NCBI GenBank assembly: GCA_003439945.1
Contig: QVRM01006574.1
Location: 869,501-933,500 of the forward strand
Direction: 5' to 3'
Origin: Dermanyssus gallinae
Taxonomy: Eukaryota > Arthropoda > Arachnida > Mesostigmata > Dermanyssidae
DNA: 64,000 nt
The position numbers and the translations under genes were made by a program. A model generated the notes under the pieces. That model was not told the DNA's origin. It made no database searches and saw only the letters and a program-made list of their open reading frames with translations. Position 1 is the stretch's first letter, and each line of letters starts with the position of its first letter. Positions 48,880 to 61,947 of the stretch are shown one piece after another.

Positions 48880-51800
48880 ACGAGGCACTACGTAGTAGTA
48901 GCAGCAGCAGCATTAGCGAGAGCAGAGCGGCGTATCGCCGCTTGATGATGCTGCTGCTGATGCTGTGTTGTTGTTGTTGTTGTTGTTGATGGTGGTAATG
49001 GTAGTGTGGATGTTGTTGTTGTTGTTACTGTAACTGTTACTGGTGAAGCTGGTGGTGGTGGTTGGTTGTGCTCCTCCTTGCTGAGCCAGTCTGCTCTCTG
49101 CTGTGGCTGTTACCAGTTCGGACGGAGGTGACGGACGGACGGACGGACGGACGACGAGATTCCTACTACCGCTGCTGTTGTGGAGGCGGCGGCGGCGGCA
49201 ACGGCAATGGCAACAATGACGAAAAAGAAGATGTGCAACTGCGAATCGTCAGACTTTGGCCGCCCTAGGTAGGTGAGGTGAGGGCCGAGTCGTCATCGGC
49301 GAACTCGTTGTGTTCTCGAAACGCGTTCGGGAGCCGCTGTTGTTGTCGTGATGGTTGTCGTGATTATTGTAGATGACTGTCAACTGTTGATGTTGTTGGT
49401 TGTTGTCGTTGTTGGTTGCTGTTGTTGCTGTTGTTGTCGTTGACGCTGTCGAGGTTGACCATCCAGAGCACCACGTCGGACATCGTCAGTTGAGTTGTCC
49501 GTTGACAGTCCGCCAGCAGGTGGAGATTCATCTGCTGTTTCTGCTGTTGCTGCTGCTGCGAATACATTCCATCACCCACCTCTATCCGTCGAGGCGGTGG
49601 AACCCCTTGCCGAGAAGAGGCCGGCGCGGCGCGAAGTTGTCTTCCTTGTTTGTGTGTGTATTTCTCTCTCTAGCTTGCTCTCTGTGTATTGCTCCCGTAC
49701 GGAGACATGTCTCGACAAGCCGCTTGCGCTGGGTAGCCATAGCAGCAACAGCAGCAGCAGCGGCAACGACAGTTTTTGCCTTGGCGCCAACCGCTCTCTC
49801 GTTCTAACTCTCGCCAATCTCTCTGCTCTCTCGCTCTATCTCTCTCTGTCTGTCTGGCGTTCTTTCTCTATTCGATCTCTATTGTCGTTGCTGCTCTATT
49901 CCAGCATCTATGTGTTGTAGAGGTTGACCATCTATTGTATCGGGTAGTAGTGGTTGGGCCGTGAGTGATTGACAGATAGATAGATAGATTCTGTGCCGGA
50001 TTGCAATTGAGCGCGAAGAATTGGACGTTGTTGTTGTTGTTGTCATCATCATCATCATTGTTGTTGTTGTTGTTGTTATTATTGTGGTTGCTGCTGCTGC
50101 TGCTGCAGCTGATGTCATGTACATTATTGTTGATGCTTCCGCTGGCGCGTTTTTTGATGTTGTTGTTGTTGTTGTCAGTGTTGTCTTATTATTGTTGCTG
50201 TTGTTGTTGTTATCGTCGTCGTCGTCATCGTCGCCGCTGTTGTCAGGGCGGAGCTGTGCAGTGGAGCTTTTGCGGCTTTAGCTGCTATTCGACGTCCAGA
50301 AATAGCAGTCTCTGTCCATCAGTGCGCCGAAGTCGCTGTCAGTCCAGTCGGTGAGATAATCCATGGTGTTTTTAGCAGCTGATTCAACTGACACGACGAA
50401 AACGAACACAGTTCGGATCTAATCGACTCTAACGACCATCATCACAACAACCATAGCAACAACAACAACAACAACAAGTTATAAATCATAGTAGAAAGAA
50501 CACGGAGAGCGCGTACCGATCCCCCCCCCCCCCAACCGACACGAGTGTACAGCAATCGATTGACGCCGACGACGACAACAATACATAACACAGCTTGATT
50601 TAACGCTGATCAGATGAGTCGTGAGTGAAGAGCTGTCAAAACAACTCGTCAGCCTACTACTATACCTACACACACGCTGATGGTTGGTATCTATACCTAC
50701 ACACACGCTGATGGTTGCTATCTATACCCACACGCTGATGGTAGGTAGATATGAACGACAAGGTTTGTGGACGATGACGATGCTTTGTTGGTTTGTTTTG
50801 TTGTGTCGATGATACGGCGTGTTTTTTCCTAATGCGTCGCCATCACTCGAACAGATGGCGCGAACATAGCCATTGTGGGCCAGATGCTTGCTTCAGGGCA
50901 GGCCTCGTTGGCGCCGCTACGAACAACAGCAGAGCCAATGGAGGTTGGTTGGTTGGTTGGTTGGTTCAGTTTTGGCGGAATCAGTGGCAGCGATAAACTA
51001 CACATGCTACGGCGATAGCCGGAGCACGAATGCTTCAGATTCGAAAGCATCAACAGTTTTTAGACATTACAACAGCGACGACGACGACGACAACAACAAC
51101 AACGCTTCGAATTACGGCTGCACTACGAATTAGCCTAGAAAGAATCGTGTGTTCAACGCGCACGTCGAAACGTTCACTTGAGACAACCTCTATTTTACCT
51201 TTCATCAATTCGTCGTGATGTTATTGTTGTTGTTGTTGTTATTATAATTTTGTCGTTAACCAGTTTCGCGCGCCCTTTCTCTCTCTCCCTCTCTCTATTT
51301 CTATATCTCTATTTCGTTATGTTTGTTCCTGTGGTGCTATCGATTCTGTGGTAGCCTTCCAGTGATAGCTGATTTGTGTGGCTTGGCAGCAATTCACAGG
51401 TGGCCGCCGTTGCCACACGAACTTGGAAGGCGGGCACTTTGATATTGGCGGGTTTGTTGACGCATTGCCAACTGTGCCACGGATCTGGAGAATCTAACGC
51501 GCCAGTACAAGAACCGAATGATAGAGCGAGATTGCAAATGTATTCATGACATGTCGGATTAAGCATTCTAACAGCAGATCCGAATAAAGCCAACCGGGTT
51601 ACTATTTCCCTCTCTGCCCCGACAGACTGTGTTCATACACTACGGCCGCAGTCCTTTTGTTTCTAAGTGCGACGCTGTAAGTTCGATAAGGTAGCTGGTG
51701 CTGAGACGTTGGATTTCACTCGAATTTCACCTGTTTGTTCATATTTGGCCAGTCACAGCCGATGTTTAACGCCTGCTGTCACGGCTGAATAGTGACTCCC

Positions 51801-52008
51801 ACGATGCAAGTGAATATCATCTATGCGAACACATCATATGCGAGTACAAACGGCAGGATATAGTAGTAATTAGGAATCGAATTCTATTTTGACGAAGAGC
51901 AGAGTGCACACAACAAGGTGCAGGTTTTTTTCCCGTAAATAGACGTTGAATTTCTTTTTTTGTATGAGGTTCATTCGTGCTATAACTCTGTGAGGCAGGA
52001 AAGCACAC

Positions 52009-52043
<35 letters not shown>

Positions 52044-52046
52044 CAC

Positions 52047-52090
<44 letters not shown>

Positions 52091-52625
52091 TATATAGAGA
52101 AGGAGATACATATTTTTATATACAAATAGATCGATTTAAAAAGTTATACCTATATTGGAGCTAATACGTATGCATACGAAAATTTGAACGCATACATGAT
52201 ACACACCACATGATGACGAACACGAAAACAGCTAATAATTAGTATTCTGATGATGGCGTCCTCATAATAATAATAATAATAATAATAATAGGCGTTCTAT
52301 TGTGGTGTTGCTGTCGTTTGCTGCGTGTTACGGATACAGGTAACTCTCTCTCTCTCTCGGCCGAGTCATCATCATCAGCAGCAGCAGCTGCCTCAAGTGT
52401 GTCCGATATCGGCATGTGGGTACATACGGTATGCATTCGTAGGTGCGTGCCTACGTGCACAGGTCTATGGGCGTGAATGACTGAATAATGAATTGCATGA
52501 CGGTGAACGCAAGCTGAAGCCGGAGAGCGGCGGGGGCGGCGCTAACAACAGCGACAACATCAACAACGACGACGACGACGACGAACACAACAGCAGCAAC
52601 AACAACGGGTGCGGTGACGGTAGTC

Positions 52626-55600
52626 ATGAGTTGTAAACGTCGCCCGCCGGGAACACCGCTGCTGGCCGGCGGCGGCGGCGTCGGAACCGGCGCCATCTCG
52701 CCGGCCATTGGCCATAACAACTGCCGCGATGGCGGGAGCACGGGCGTGGCTGGCGATCTCGCCTCATTGCCCCCGCTCATCCGCGAGAAAGTCATGAAAG
52801 ACAAACGAAAACCGGCCGAGGTGCGTGAATCCGTGAGAACTAAGAAATATATATATATAAATATATACATATATATAGAGAGAGAAAGAGCGAGAAAAAA
52901 TAGAGAGCCTATCACATCTTTATGCATTTTTTGATTGATATAAAAAGAGATAGTTTCGTACGTTGAAAATGTGTATATACACATTTTCAACGTTGATTAG
53001 GGTCTGGTTACCTTCATTGGCTTCGAGACGTTAATCTAGTGAGGGGGGGAGAGCGGTATTGTTTCATCCGAGTGTAACTGAGATTGATATGCACATGTTT
53101 CGATTGTTGGTACAGCTGATACGAACGGATCTGATTACGGCGATGAAAATTCCGGACACGGAACACCTCGACCCCGACAGTTACTGGCCGATAGTCGATC
53201 CCTGGAAAACAGACTATGACAAGGGTGTACAGGTATGTGCAATATCGCTAAAAATCCTTTACCCTTGCAATTATTAATTACCATTCGACTTTCTCGAACA
53301 TATCCAAAATGAAGAGGAGTGGTGTGAATTTTAAATAATCACATTATATCGATAAGATGGTACACCTTCCTAGCTCTCGAATCTGCTCAAGGAGTGGTGT
53401 TGAACCCTTGCAATTTGGCAGAGAGATTTTCTACACAGACGGCCTAAGTAGCCCGAAGTATGATGCGGTGCAGCTTTATCCTGAGATTCATGCATTTTTC
53501 TTCAGGTCACAGAAATACGTTGCTTGACTGTAGTCTCGTGACTGGTGTCTTCCGGAAAACCCATTTGTCCGATGAACTTGTGTGCAAAAAATGCCCCATA
53601 TCGAAAAGTTTTCAAACCAAATTGTCCTATACATGTTTGCATAATGGGCACAGTTATTTCGCGCGGAACGCGAATTATGTTTGTACCTTGATGCATGCAC
53701 TATGACAAAGACAAGAATAACTATATAAGTTGTAACCATCTTGTTTTCGTTTTTTTCGTGCAGGTTCCAGTAAATCCGGAGGGCGCTCCGGATATTGTTG
53801 TCAAACAGCGAAGGGATACAACTGCACGCGACGCGATTCTCGGACCGTTTATTATGTGGGTTTGTTTAAAGAACTGCTATGTACGTTTTTATTTGCGTGG
53901 ATTTAGTTTGCGTTTAGACAGTATCTAATGATGCCTAGCACTACTCATTATTCGGTTGTTTGTATCGAATAATTTTAATTTATTTACATGTGCATTCGGT
54001 CACTCCAATATTGCGGTGTTAAATATATATATTTTGCAGTACATCACTTATGTAAAATCATTCTGGTGTTTTGACGTTTTGCGTGCTGGACGTTGCCAGG
54101 CCATCGAAGTTAATCAACGTAACTGGCGAACGGTGTCCTATCTTTGACCCTGCACGACATGAGTTCTGCGACCCGATGGTAAAGACCCGTATGCTTGAAG
54201 CAAGACCTCGTTACAACCTTGACCAGCTTGATTTCGCCTGGCTTCAGCTGCTCAATCGCCAGCGTGGTGCCTGTGGACTGCTCGAGCTTACCGAAGAAGT
54301 ACGTAGTATATCGACGATGCGGCATTTGCACATTGTTGTATTACATTCAGTGCTACATAAATAAAAATAGAGCGAAGTGCCGTTTTAAGCATAATTCTAT
54401 GGGGTACAATTATATGGGGTATCCCTATCATAAAGTGTAGCGCAAATGTATGTTTCGCAGGCTAAACGAACGTCTTGTGCGGTTTCAGGTGCTGGAGATG
54501 GTCGTCGATGATCTCGAGACGCGCTGCCATAACAACATGACCGCCAACCAGCTTGGCATTGAGTTTGATGAAGACACACTGTGTGATGTCTGCTTATCGG
54601 TACTTATCCATCGTTTACATGTAGTGAATGCTGTTATTATTCTTATGTTAGCACAAGTATTACTGCTATAATTAGTTTGCAGTTTACTACCAGTGTTAGG
54701 TTCATCTATATAGAGGCCTGCACATTGCTGTTCTTCTGCTAAAATTCGCCGATTTTTATTTTGTTTGTAATTATTTCGAATTCTTATTTCGGTCAATCGA
54801 CGGCGGTTTGTAGCCGTTCCATTTCAATCCCCTATGTGTTTGCATGCTGTTCCTCATGGTCACTGGCGTGCCTTTTACTAATAATGCCGCGTCTCTTGTG
54901 CGTTGTATCCTTCTACTTCGGCCTACGTGCGATCTGTTTGTGTAGCCGGATTCCGAGGAAGGCAACGACATGGTTTTCTGCGACGCTTGCGATCTTTGCG
55001 TACACCAAGCGTGCTACGGCATTGTCACGGTGCCGGCCGGTAGCTGGCTGTGCGCTCCGTGTGCGCGCGGCTACTCGGCGAAGCCGCCGTGCGCGCTGTG
55101 TCCGACAGTCGACGGAGCGCTAAAACCTGACGCCGACGCTGACCTCTGGGCGCACGTGACCTGCGCCCTCTGGATTCCCGAGGTGACCATCGGAACGCCC
55201 GAGCTGATGGAACCACTGCAGAATCTGCACAAGATTCCGGCGTGGCGACGACGACTGACCTGCAGCGTGTGCACACGAGAAGGCCAGGGCGCCTGTATAC
55301 AGTGTAGCGCCGACGGCTGTAAGGCGGCGTACCACGTGACGTGCGCCCAGAAAGCCGGCCTCAGTCTGTCGATGTGCGCGGCCGATGTGTGCGACACCGT
55401 ACTCGAGCTTAAAAGCTATTGCCGCGATCATGCGCGCTTTCGCAACAGCGTGCTGTCGCCGCACAAGTACAAGAAGGTGATCGAATATGGCGGGCAAGCT
55501 GCGGCGGCAGCCTCCGCCAGAGCCGCCAATAAGCAGAGCCGGCCGCCGAACGCGACTACATCGTCGCTAAGCCCAAAATCGGTTGGGCCAGGCATGGCGC

Positions 55601-56945
55601 AACAGTTTCTGGACTTTGTCGACCCTAACGAGACGGCAGCACATCTGCGTCAGTTTGTCGACCCGCTCGGAGTCGACCAGATCTTCAACTTTTGGAAACT
55701 GAAGCGGTTGGAGCGGCAGGGCCGCGCGCTTCTGCCGCCGAAACACGAGGAGAATGGTTTGCAACGTCCGGTCCAAATCGACGACGAACTGTCGGCCGCC
55801 ATTCGGTCCCTCGTAAGCCTTCGCCAGGATCTGGAACGCGCTCGTAATCTTACCTATCTCGTGCAAAGGCGCGAGAAACAGCGTAAGCTATGGATTCGTG
55901 CACGTGAGGATGTCACCATGGGTCAATTGCGCGCTGCTGAGGAACACCCCGAGGTAGGCTCCGATAGACCTCTTTTTTCGTGATCCTTCTAGCCAGAAGT
56001 CAAACACATTCTTGTCACAATCGAGTCTAGCTAGTGTGGCTACTTTTTGATCCACCAAATGAAATTCGTATTTGGTCTATTCCTGTCGTTTCGAAGAGCA
56101 GCTGCACTGCCATGTTTCCTTTGAAGCTACGAAAAATCACATGTTATGCAATTTTTTTCAGTCTTTGCGAATTATCAGGACTGCGAACAGACTCGATGAT
56201 GTCTACGATCGACTGCATAGCTTTGAGAAGATCTATGGTATACCGGCTGACTCCGTAGTAGCTTCACTGATGCGAGCTGTGGCACGAGGAACGGAGAGGC
56301 TTCGCGAGTCACCAATCATGGCCAGACACCTGTCGCCACCGGCTTCTTCACCCGTTCAAATGGTCATCGAAGAAAGCCATGGTGCAAGTCTAAATCGGTT
56401 GGCACCAGCACAAACAATGTCTGCTAGCCCGAGGTCGACTGAAGGCCGTGAAAGCGGAACCAAACGAAAGAGGGAAAGACACAGTTCGGAGCGGGACGAG
56501 AACGACGCACCTCTACAGAGGGTGCGCACACGACTCGATTTCGCTATATCGTCTTCTATGCAGACAGGAACGGGGACTCCCGAAAAACAGCAGCAACAAA
56601 ACTGCATTCCATCAACGCCCTCTAACAGGTGCTTTTCGCAATTGCCTTCGTGCTGATTAACGTCGAAAACAGTTCTTCGTGGCGCATGACAAGAATGTTG
56701 AGAACCATGAATTCGTTATATAATAATATAAACTGTACCATAGCATATATCACGAATTCCATTACATGTTAAATTATCCGCTATGCCTCTTATTTTGTGC
56801 ATTCTGTATATTAAATACAGGATTTTTATGAATAACCATGTATATATCTACCCTATGGAAGCAACAAAGAGACATTTGAATTGAAGTCATATTATATACA
56901 TAATATTAATTCAAATAATTCTAGAAAGCTAACACATCTTAAATA

Positions 56946-56980
<35 letters not shown>

Positions 56981-59450
56981 TAAAGGATTTTTATGAATAA
57001 CTATGTATATAATTATCTACCCTTGGAAAGCAATAAAGAAGCATTTGAATATATATATATATATATATTCAGATGCTTCTGTATTGCTTTCCAAGGGTAG
57101 ATAATTATATACATGGTTATTCATAAAAATCCTTTATTCAATATATAAAGCCGTTTTATCGTCTTCGTTACGATGCTAGCATCTTATTTTTGTGTCTCAA
57201 ACGAGACTTAAGTTATTTTATTTAATGCATGGCAGATAGAGAAACGATTTGTAGGTTGAGCTCCACTGCGCTCATTTGCTAATTATTTGGTGGTGTCGGG
57301 GTTGTCGTTCTTCTTCTTTTTGTTGTTGTTGTTGTCGCGATTACAGAGACAAACATCCCGGTTCACCCCCTCTTGTCCTGCCAGTGCAAAATGCCCGTGG
57401 TAAGGTCACCACTGGGTCACCGCCGGCATTGCGAACTTCTCCAAGCAGCGCGGGTTCAGCGACGCTCAAATTTCTCCGGGTTGGCCGGCGGCGCGGGGGG
57501 CCCTTTAAACGGTCCATGTTGCCCGATTTGCAGAGCGGCTCCCCGGAGCGCCCCCTTCCCGCCACCTCGTCCACATTTCGTCCTGGTCGGTCGCCGTCCC
57601 AAACGAGCCCTACATCTTCCCTCCCTAGTAGTACTACTACCATTACCACTACCACCACCACCATTACATCCTCATCCAGCAGCTCTCCTCATCGGCACAC
57701 ACATCACACGCAGCACCACGACCAGTCGAGCATTCGGCTGCCACATCGTCGACGGAACGAACCTTCTGGTGGTGGCGGTGACGCCGGTCACGGCAGCAGT
57801 TATGGTGGATACCACAATTGTACAGGCTGCAGGACGTCCACGCAGTCGGCCGACACAGTTCGAGCAATTCCGCCACGAAGTCGCTTGCAGCCACCACCGG
57901 AGAGGACCTACCTGCCAGTGAATGGCCTAGCAGTCAACGAAGGCATGTCCAGAATGACACGCGGTAGGCAGTCCTTAGCGGACACCCCGCTCGTTGAGTT
58001 GGAGGGACACTTTGTCCGGGGTACGCCTAGAACACCGCCGCTTGCCGCACAGTGTCGTCGAATACGCCGTAATGGTGGTGGTAGTAGTATTAGGCGAAGT
58101 AGTCATAGCAGTAGCCGAAGTAGTACTTGTAGTGGTCGAAGTCATAGCCGCGATAGCCAGAGTCGCAGTAACAGTACTGCGAGTAGAAACGGAAACGGTC
58201 CTGTCGAACTGAGTGAGGACTCTGATGGCGCATCCGTCGAGATCCTTACTGGTTCGGAGTCGGTACGGCGAACGCGAAACGCTACGCGGAGTGTCGAAGA
58301 AGTCGAACCAGTGTCACTCGTTCACTCCGGCGTCCTACCAGACGCCTATCCGACTGGCTTGGACCGCGTTGCCAAAGAGCACTGTCTAGCCGCGAATGTC
58401 GCGAGCGGCGACGTCGTCGACGACACTTCGCCCGCCGTGAACGCCTCGAACGGCGGCGACAGCAACATTTCGCCCGCCGGGAACGTGTCGAACAGCGGCG
58501 ATAGCAAGATTTCGCCCGCTGTGAACGTCCAGAGCAGCGTCGGCGACGACATTTCGCCCGACGTGGCCGTTAGCGATCGTAGAAAGATTGGCAGCGAGGA
58601 AGGCGATAGCAAATGCAATACGGACCACAGTAGTTGTAGTGGTCATAACAATAGTAGAGACAGCTCTTCAGTTGGCTTGCGAAAATCGTCGTCCGAAATG
58701 AAACGAACAAAGCTGCGCACATTGCGTCGTCGCGACAGAAGGAGCGTCATATCGCCGATTGCCGTGCTCGATGCGTATGGCAAGACGACGGAAAATGCAA
58801 TCGCCCTCCCACGCAAGGCAGTCGCTGTCGACAGCTGCACTTCGAACGACTGTGATGGCGCACAACCAGTGAAGAAATCCGACCACGTCGAATTAGATCC
58901 AGCCGTCACCGCAACGGATCCAGAACCGGCTCGTCGTGCCAATAGTGCCAATCTGGCGGTCCAACATGGCAGCAGTGTTCGGCCGCCGGTCTCGACACCG
59001 GCAGCCGAAGTCGTCCGAGAGACTCGAAGCCGGTCTGGCATCCTGCGCGACGTTGGCAAGATATCGACGCTTTCGTCATCACGCATGTCAACGTCACCGA
59101 TGTTGCTGACATTGCCACCTCGGCTACACACGCCTTCTCGGTGCTCACCACAAGTGTCGCCCCCGTCAGCAACCCCGGCGGCACCACGGCTGGAGGAGCC
59201 CTCAGGGCCCGTGGCCCCACTGGCCTCTTTGCAGAGCTTAGCCTCGAGCCAGACGGTGGCTGAGAGAGACGCGGTACTTGTGCTTCGCTCCAACGGCAAG
59301 CGGGCCGATTGCAGGAGGCGCGGCCTAACCGATGCCTTGCAATACTCCGTCTGCCGTCTCGACTGCACCGTGCGACTGCAGCGCTTGAGCGGGGCACAAC
59401 TGCAGCGTTTCGTGCGATTCGTGCCCAGGGACACTGGCCGGACGGCTTGA
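52626..59450 (+). CDS. rno: JADE-family double-PHD chromatin protein
   Basis: JADE proteins are scaffolds that bring the HBO1 (KAT7) acetyltransferase, ING4/5 and MEAF6 to chromatin; the fly member is rhinoceros. Eight coding exons: 52,626-52,820, 53,116-53,232, 53,764-53,855, 54,100-54,298, 54,489-54,599, 54,946-55,953, 56,162-56,628 and 57,347-59,450. All borders are GT-AG, phases fit, 1,430 residues. Order: KRKPAE/LIRTDLITAMKIPD (JADE N-terminal motif), a YNLDQLDFAWLQLLN segment of the EPC-like region (about 165-220), PHD1 from CDVCLS through VFCDACDLCVHQACYG (about 232-278), a zinc knuckle and extended PHD (CALWIPEVTIG to SYCRDH, about 285-405), then NFWKLKRLERQ and RQDLERARNLTYLVQRREK. 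The long tail is serine/arginine-rich with ISPAVNV-type repeats. No bromodomain or PWWP follows, which argues against BRPF. Further 5' non-coding exons may exist. AATAAA at 60,624-60,629. Confidence 0.92.
56819..56890 (+). repeat. Single arm of the fold-back family
   Basis: AGGATTTTTATGAATAACCA, then TATCTACCCTATGGAAGCAA, then ACATTTGAATT, repeats the arm sequence of the palindrome at 56,979-57,138, with some differences. In JADE intron 7. Confidence 0.7.
56979..57138. mobile_element. 160-bp palindromic fold-back repeat
   Basis: Left arm (56,979 to about 57,046) and right arm (about 57,072-57,138) are near-perfect reverse complements. Shared pieces include AATAAAGGATTTTTATGAAT, ATAATTATCTACCC, TTGGAAAGCAATA and AGCATTTGAATAT. 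The centre is an AT array. It could be a hairpin MITE or an inverted duplication of the single arm just upstream. It lies in the last JADE intron and would make a strong hairpin in the pre-mRNA. Confidence 0.8.
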
Positions 59451-60524
59451 CCGGTCTGGATCTGCCGGCGGCTGTCTGTATGCATTGTGCCGGTGTCCCG
59501 CTCTAGTTGTTAACGTTTCCATGACGTGTTAGTCGAGTTCACTTTTTCTCGTTGTCTTCCCCCCCCCCCCTAGCACACGCGTGAATAATCAGTTTTCAGC
59601 TGGAGGGGCTAAATGCCGGCAGAGATTTACTTCAATACAGTCGGAAGACATTACCGCCGACGCTAACATTGAAGAGGATTTTTCCCTAGATGTCTTCCGG
59701 CATTCTAAAGTGTATGCGCCTATGATTTGGTGATCAGCATTATAGAGTTTTTCTTGCAGTTTGTAGCACTCAAGTTACTCGGCTAAAAGTAGTTAATTTG
59801 TTTTAGCCGTAACAGTGAGGGACGACTCACGTCAGTTCTTGGTGAGCCTAATGTAAGTTAACCACTTTTTTTCCAACGTGCTCCGTGAGATGTGTCGACT
59901 GCACTTCGGCACGTACAGACAGATACACAAGGGTAGCGCGTATGTCGCAGCAAATCGGACAACTGATATGCTAAGGTGTCTATCGCCTTTGCGCTGACCG
60001 AAACAGCATAGTTCAGAGTGGAATGATATCGACGTTTTACTGACGGAGCAAGTGCTCTTCGTTCAGCGAGGATGAGCTATCAAGATCTCGGACGCAATTT
60101 GTGCAAATTGTTATATATATATATATATATTTGTTGTAGACCCGACTGATAACCGTGCACATTGAACCAAACAGAGTGGACAGATGGATCAAGAGGGTCA
60201 GCATTTCACGTAGAACGGTAGCCGAGGCCTCCTCGATATCGTGCTAGTTCGAACTGTAGTGTTGTCGCAGGAGAGATACAGATGACTGTTGTTATTGTTG
60301 CTCTTGTTGTTAACTACCATGAATTGTGTTGGTCGTCGGTACGACACACGCATCATGTATGTTGAGCTACCCCACACATTATTGTTAAACAGAAACATCA
60401 TATATTAAATTCATCACATACTAATGTTAAATAGATTGTCTATTCAGCTGTACAAAATATCACCATGCACACATCATACATATGCCTACATACCAACATA
60501 GTGTCATCTCTATAAGATATCACC

Positions 60525-60555
<31 letters not shown>

Positions 60556-60959
60556 CATACACACATTCGTACATGCATACATAGCAGTGTCATCTCTAGT
60601 CATGGCAGTGTACATTTCATCGGAATAAAGTTAGCCCTATCTAGCGCTGAGAAACGTTTGCCTTGTATTTTTTATGCATGACCTTAGTGCGTTTTCAATT
60701 GTCTTTTAAATTGCAAAATAGTAGTAAACTAATTCGGGTCTATGCACCCCAAGGTTGAGTCGTTTACTTGTAGCCTTTTGCTGACGTGTAAATTATAGTT
60801 TGGCATTGATTTATTTACAATTAATCCTGCTTTAAAATACCACAACTAGACTACTAACTCAGTGAGAATTTCTCTACGTATTTGTTGATCAGACCCTTGA
60901 AAAAGTAGCTGGACAAACCCTGGTTGCAGCCCCTTTCAAACCATAATATTAAGGTAATA
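59451..60959 (+). other. JADE 3' UTR and flank
   Basis: Non-coding after the JADE stop. There is a C run near 59,562, AT arrays at 60,113-60,130 and 60,525-60,550, and a plausible polyadenylation signal AATAAA at 60,624-60,629, giving a 3' UTR of about 1.2 kb. No gene was recognised. Confidence 0.45.
60624..60629 (+). terminator. Candidate JADE polyadenylation signal
   Basis: AATAAA in GGAATAAAGTT, the first canonical signal noticed after the JADE stop. Confidence 0.4.
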
Positions 60960-61290
60960 CGCTGCGTCGATTAAAGGCAACTCGATCAATAACAGGGGTC
61001 GAACGAGCCTGGTTACTAATATGGTAGTTGCATCTGATATTATGGATGCATTATTCGCATGACATGTATACATAAATAAGCATGTTATACTTTTATATCA
61101 GAGGTGCTTACAGCGGCAGCATAAGCGGACATGCTGAGATATGTAGGGTTTCCCCAACAGTCCTTATGGCAGCATAGTCAGTGACTCTCAGCGGTTTAGT
61201 TTATCATCTAGTCTCACTGAACATCGCTTAAAGAAAATTCAATTAAGAACAGGGGTCGAACAGGCAACACACAGGTTCGATGTATATTTG
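60960..61290 (-). repeat. tRNA-derived SINE-like repeats, copies 3 and 4
   Basis: Two adjacent minus-strand copies. Copy 3 (about 61,075-60,960) has a B box CGTTCGACCCC followed by TGTTATTGATCGAGTT. Copy 4 (about 61,290-61,095) has GTTCGACCCCTGTTC and then the body GAATTTTCTTTAAGCGATG, a GATGATAAAC block and GGGGAAACCCTACATATC. They match the repeats at 24.2 and 35.3 kb. Confidence 0.7.
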
Positions 61291-61898
61291 AATTATATTA
61301 GTGCATGCAATTTAACCCTGTATGTTGTTCATGTTTTATCAAATTGTGTTACAGACATCGCTAATATGGTATACCACAAGTTTGTATCACGGAGTTAATT
61401 CAAACGCGTTTTGGTCGCTGAAATGCTTGGTGGTGCTCCCTCACTACAAAGCGGTCACGTAAAGTTTGACAGATTAACATGTATATAATTTAACAGTAGA
61501 TCAAAAGATATAAGCAAAGACGATAGGTCTTACTGTAACAGCGTGTCGTGTTTATTAGTGTCGAATAAGGCGATGATCATAGTGTCGAGGAAGAGAGATC
61601 TGCACCCGTCGAATCTCCGCCGCTTCTGGTCCAGTGAAAAGAACATGTTCTATTCGATTGGACCCAACAACGTTCCCATGCGTGTTCATCTAAAAATAAG
61701 GAGACGTGGTATTTTAAACGCTGAAATGATATTTTCGCGGCAAAACAGTCGCACGCTTCAAGGAAGGTTAAAGGGGAAGGATTCATCAGAATTCATAGAA
61801 AGAAGCTACTCTAAAAGCTAAACTAAAATTTAAAATTATTTCTTGCTTACAACTCACAAAGCCTTTGCAAGCAACATTCTTTCAGAGTACAATGCCAC
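61291..61898. other. METTL6 downstream flank
   Basis: No coding exon was recognised. Open frames at 61,543-61,821 on both strands have no family match and no splice context. Confidence 0.35.
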
Positions 61899-61908
61899 TT
61901 TATTTATT
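61899..61908 (-). terminator. METTL6 polyadenylation signal
   Basis: On the minus strand AATAAATAAA gives two overlapping AATAAA signals, about 40 bases past the METTL6 stop. Confidence 0.7.
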
Positions 61909-61947
61909 TGTAGAGCCAATACAGATACAAAAGTTGGCTGGAAAAAG

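Noticed and set aside
48432..48989. 185-residue frame with NNISTI repeats as a possible gene
   Set aside because: Produced by an 18-bp minisatellite; no start context or conserved part.
58643..59485. 280-residue minus-strand frame
   Set aside because: Antisense shadow of the last JADE exon.
61543..61821. Possible extra METTL6 exon
   Set aside because: Lies past the METTL6 stop and polyadenylation signals, no similarity to the family, no matching splice sites.
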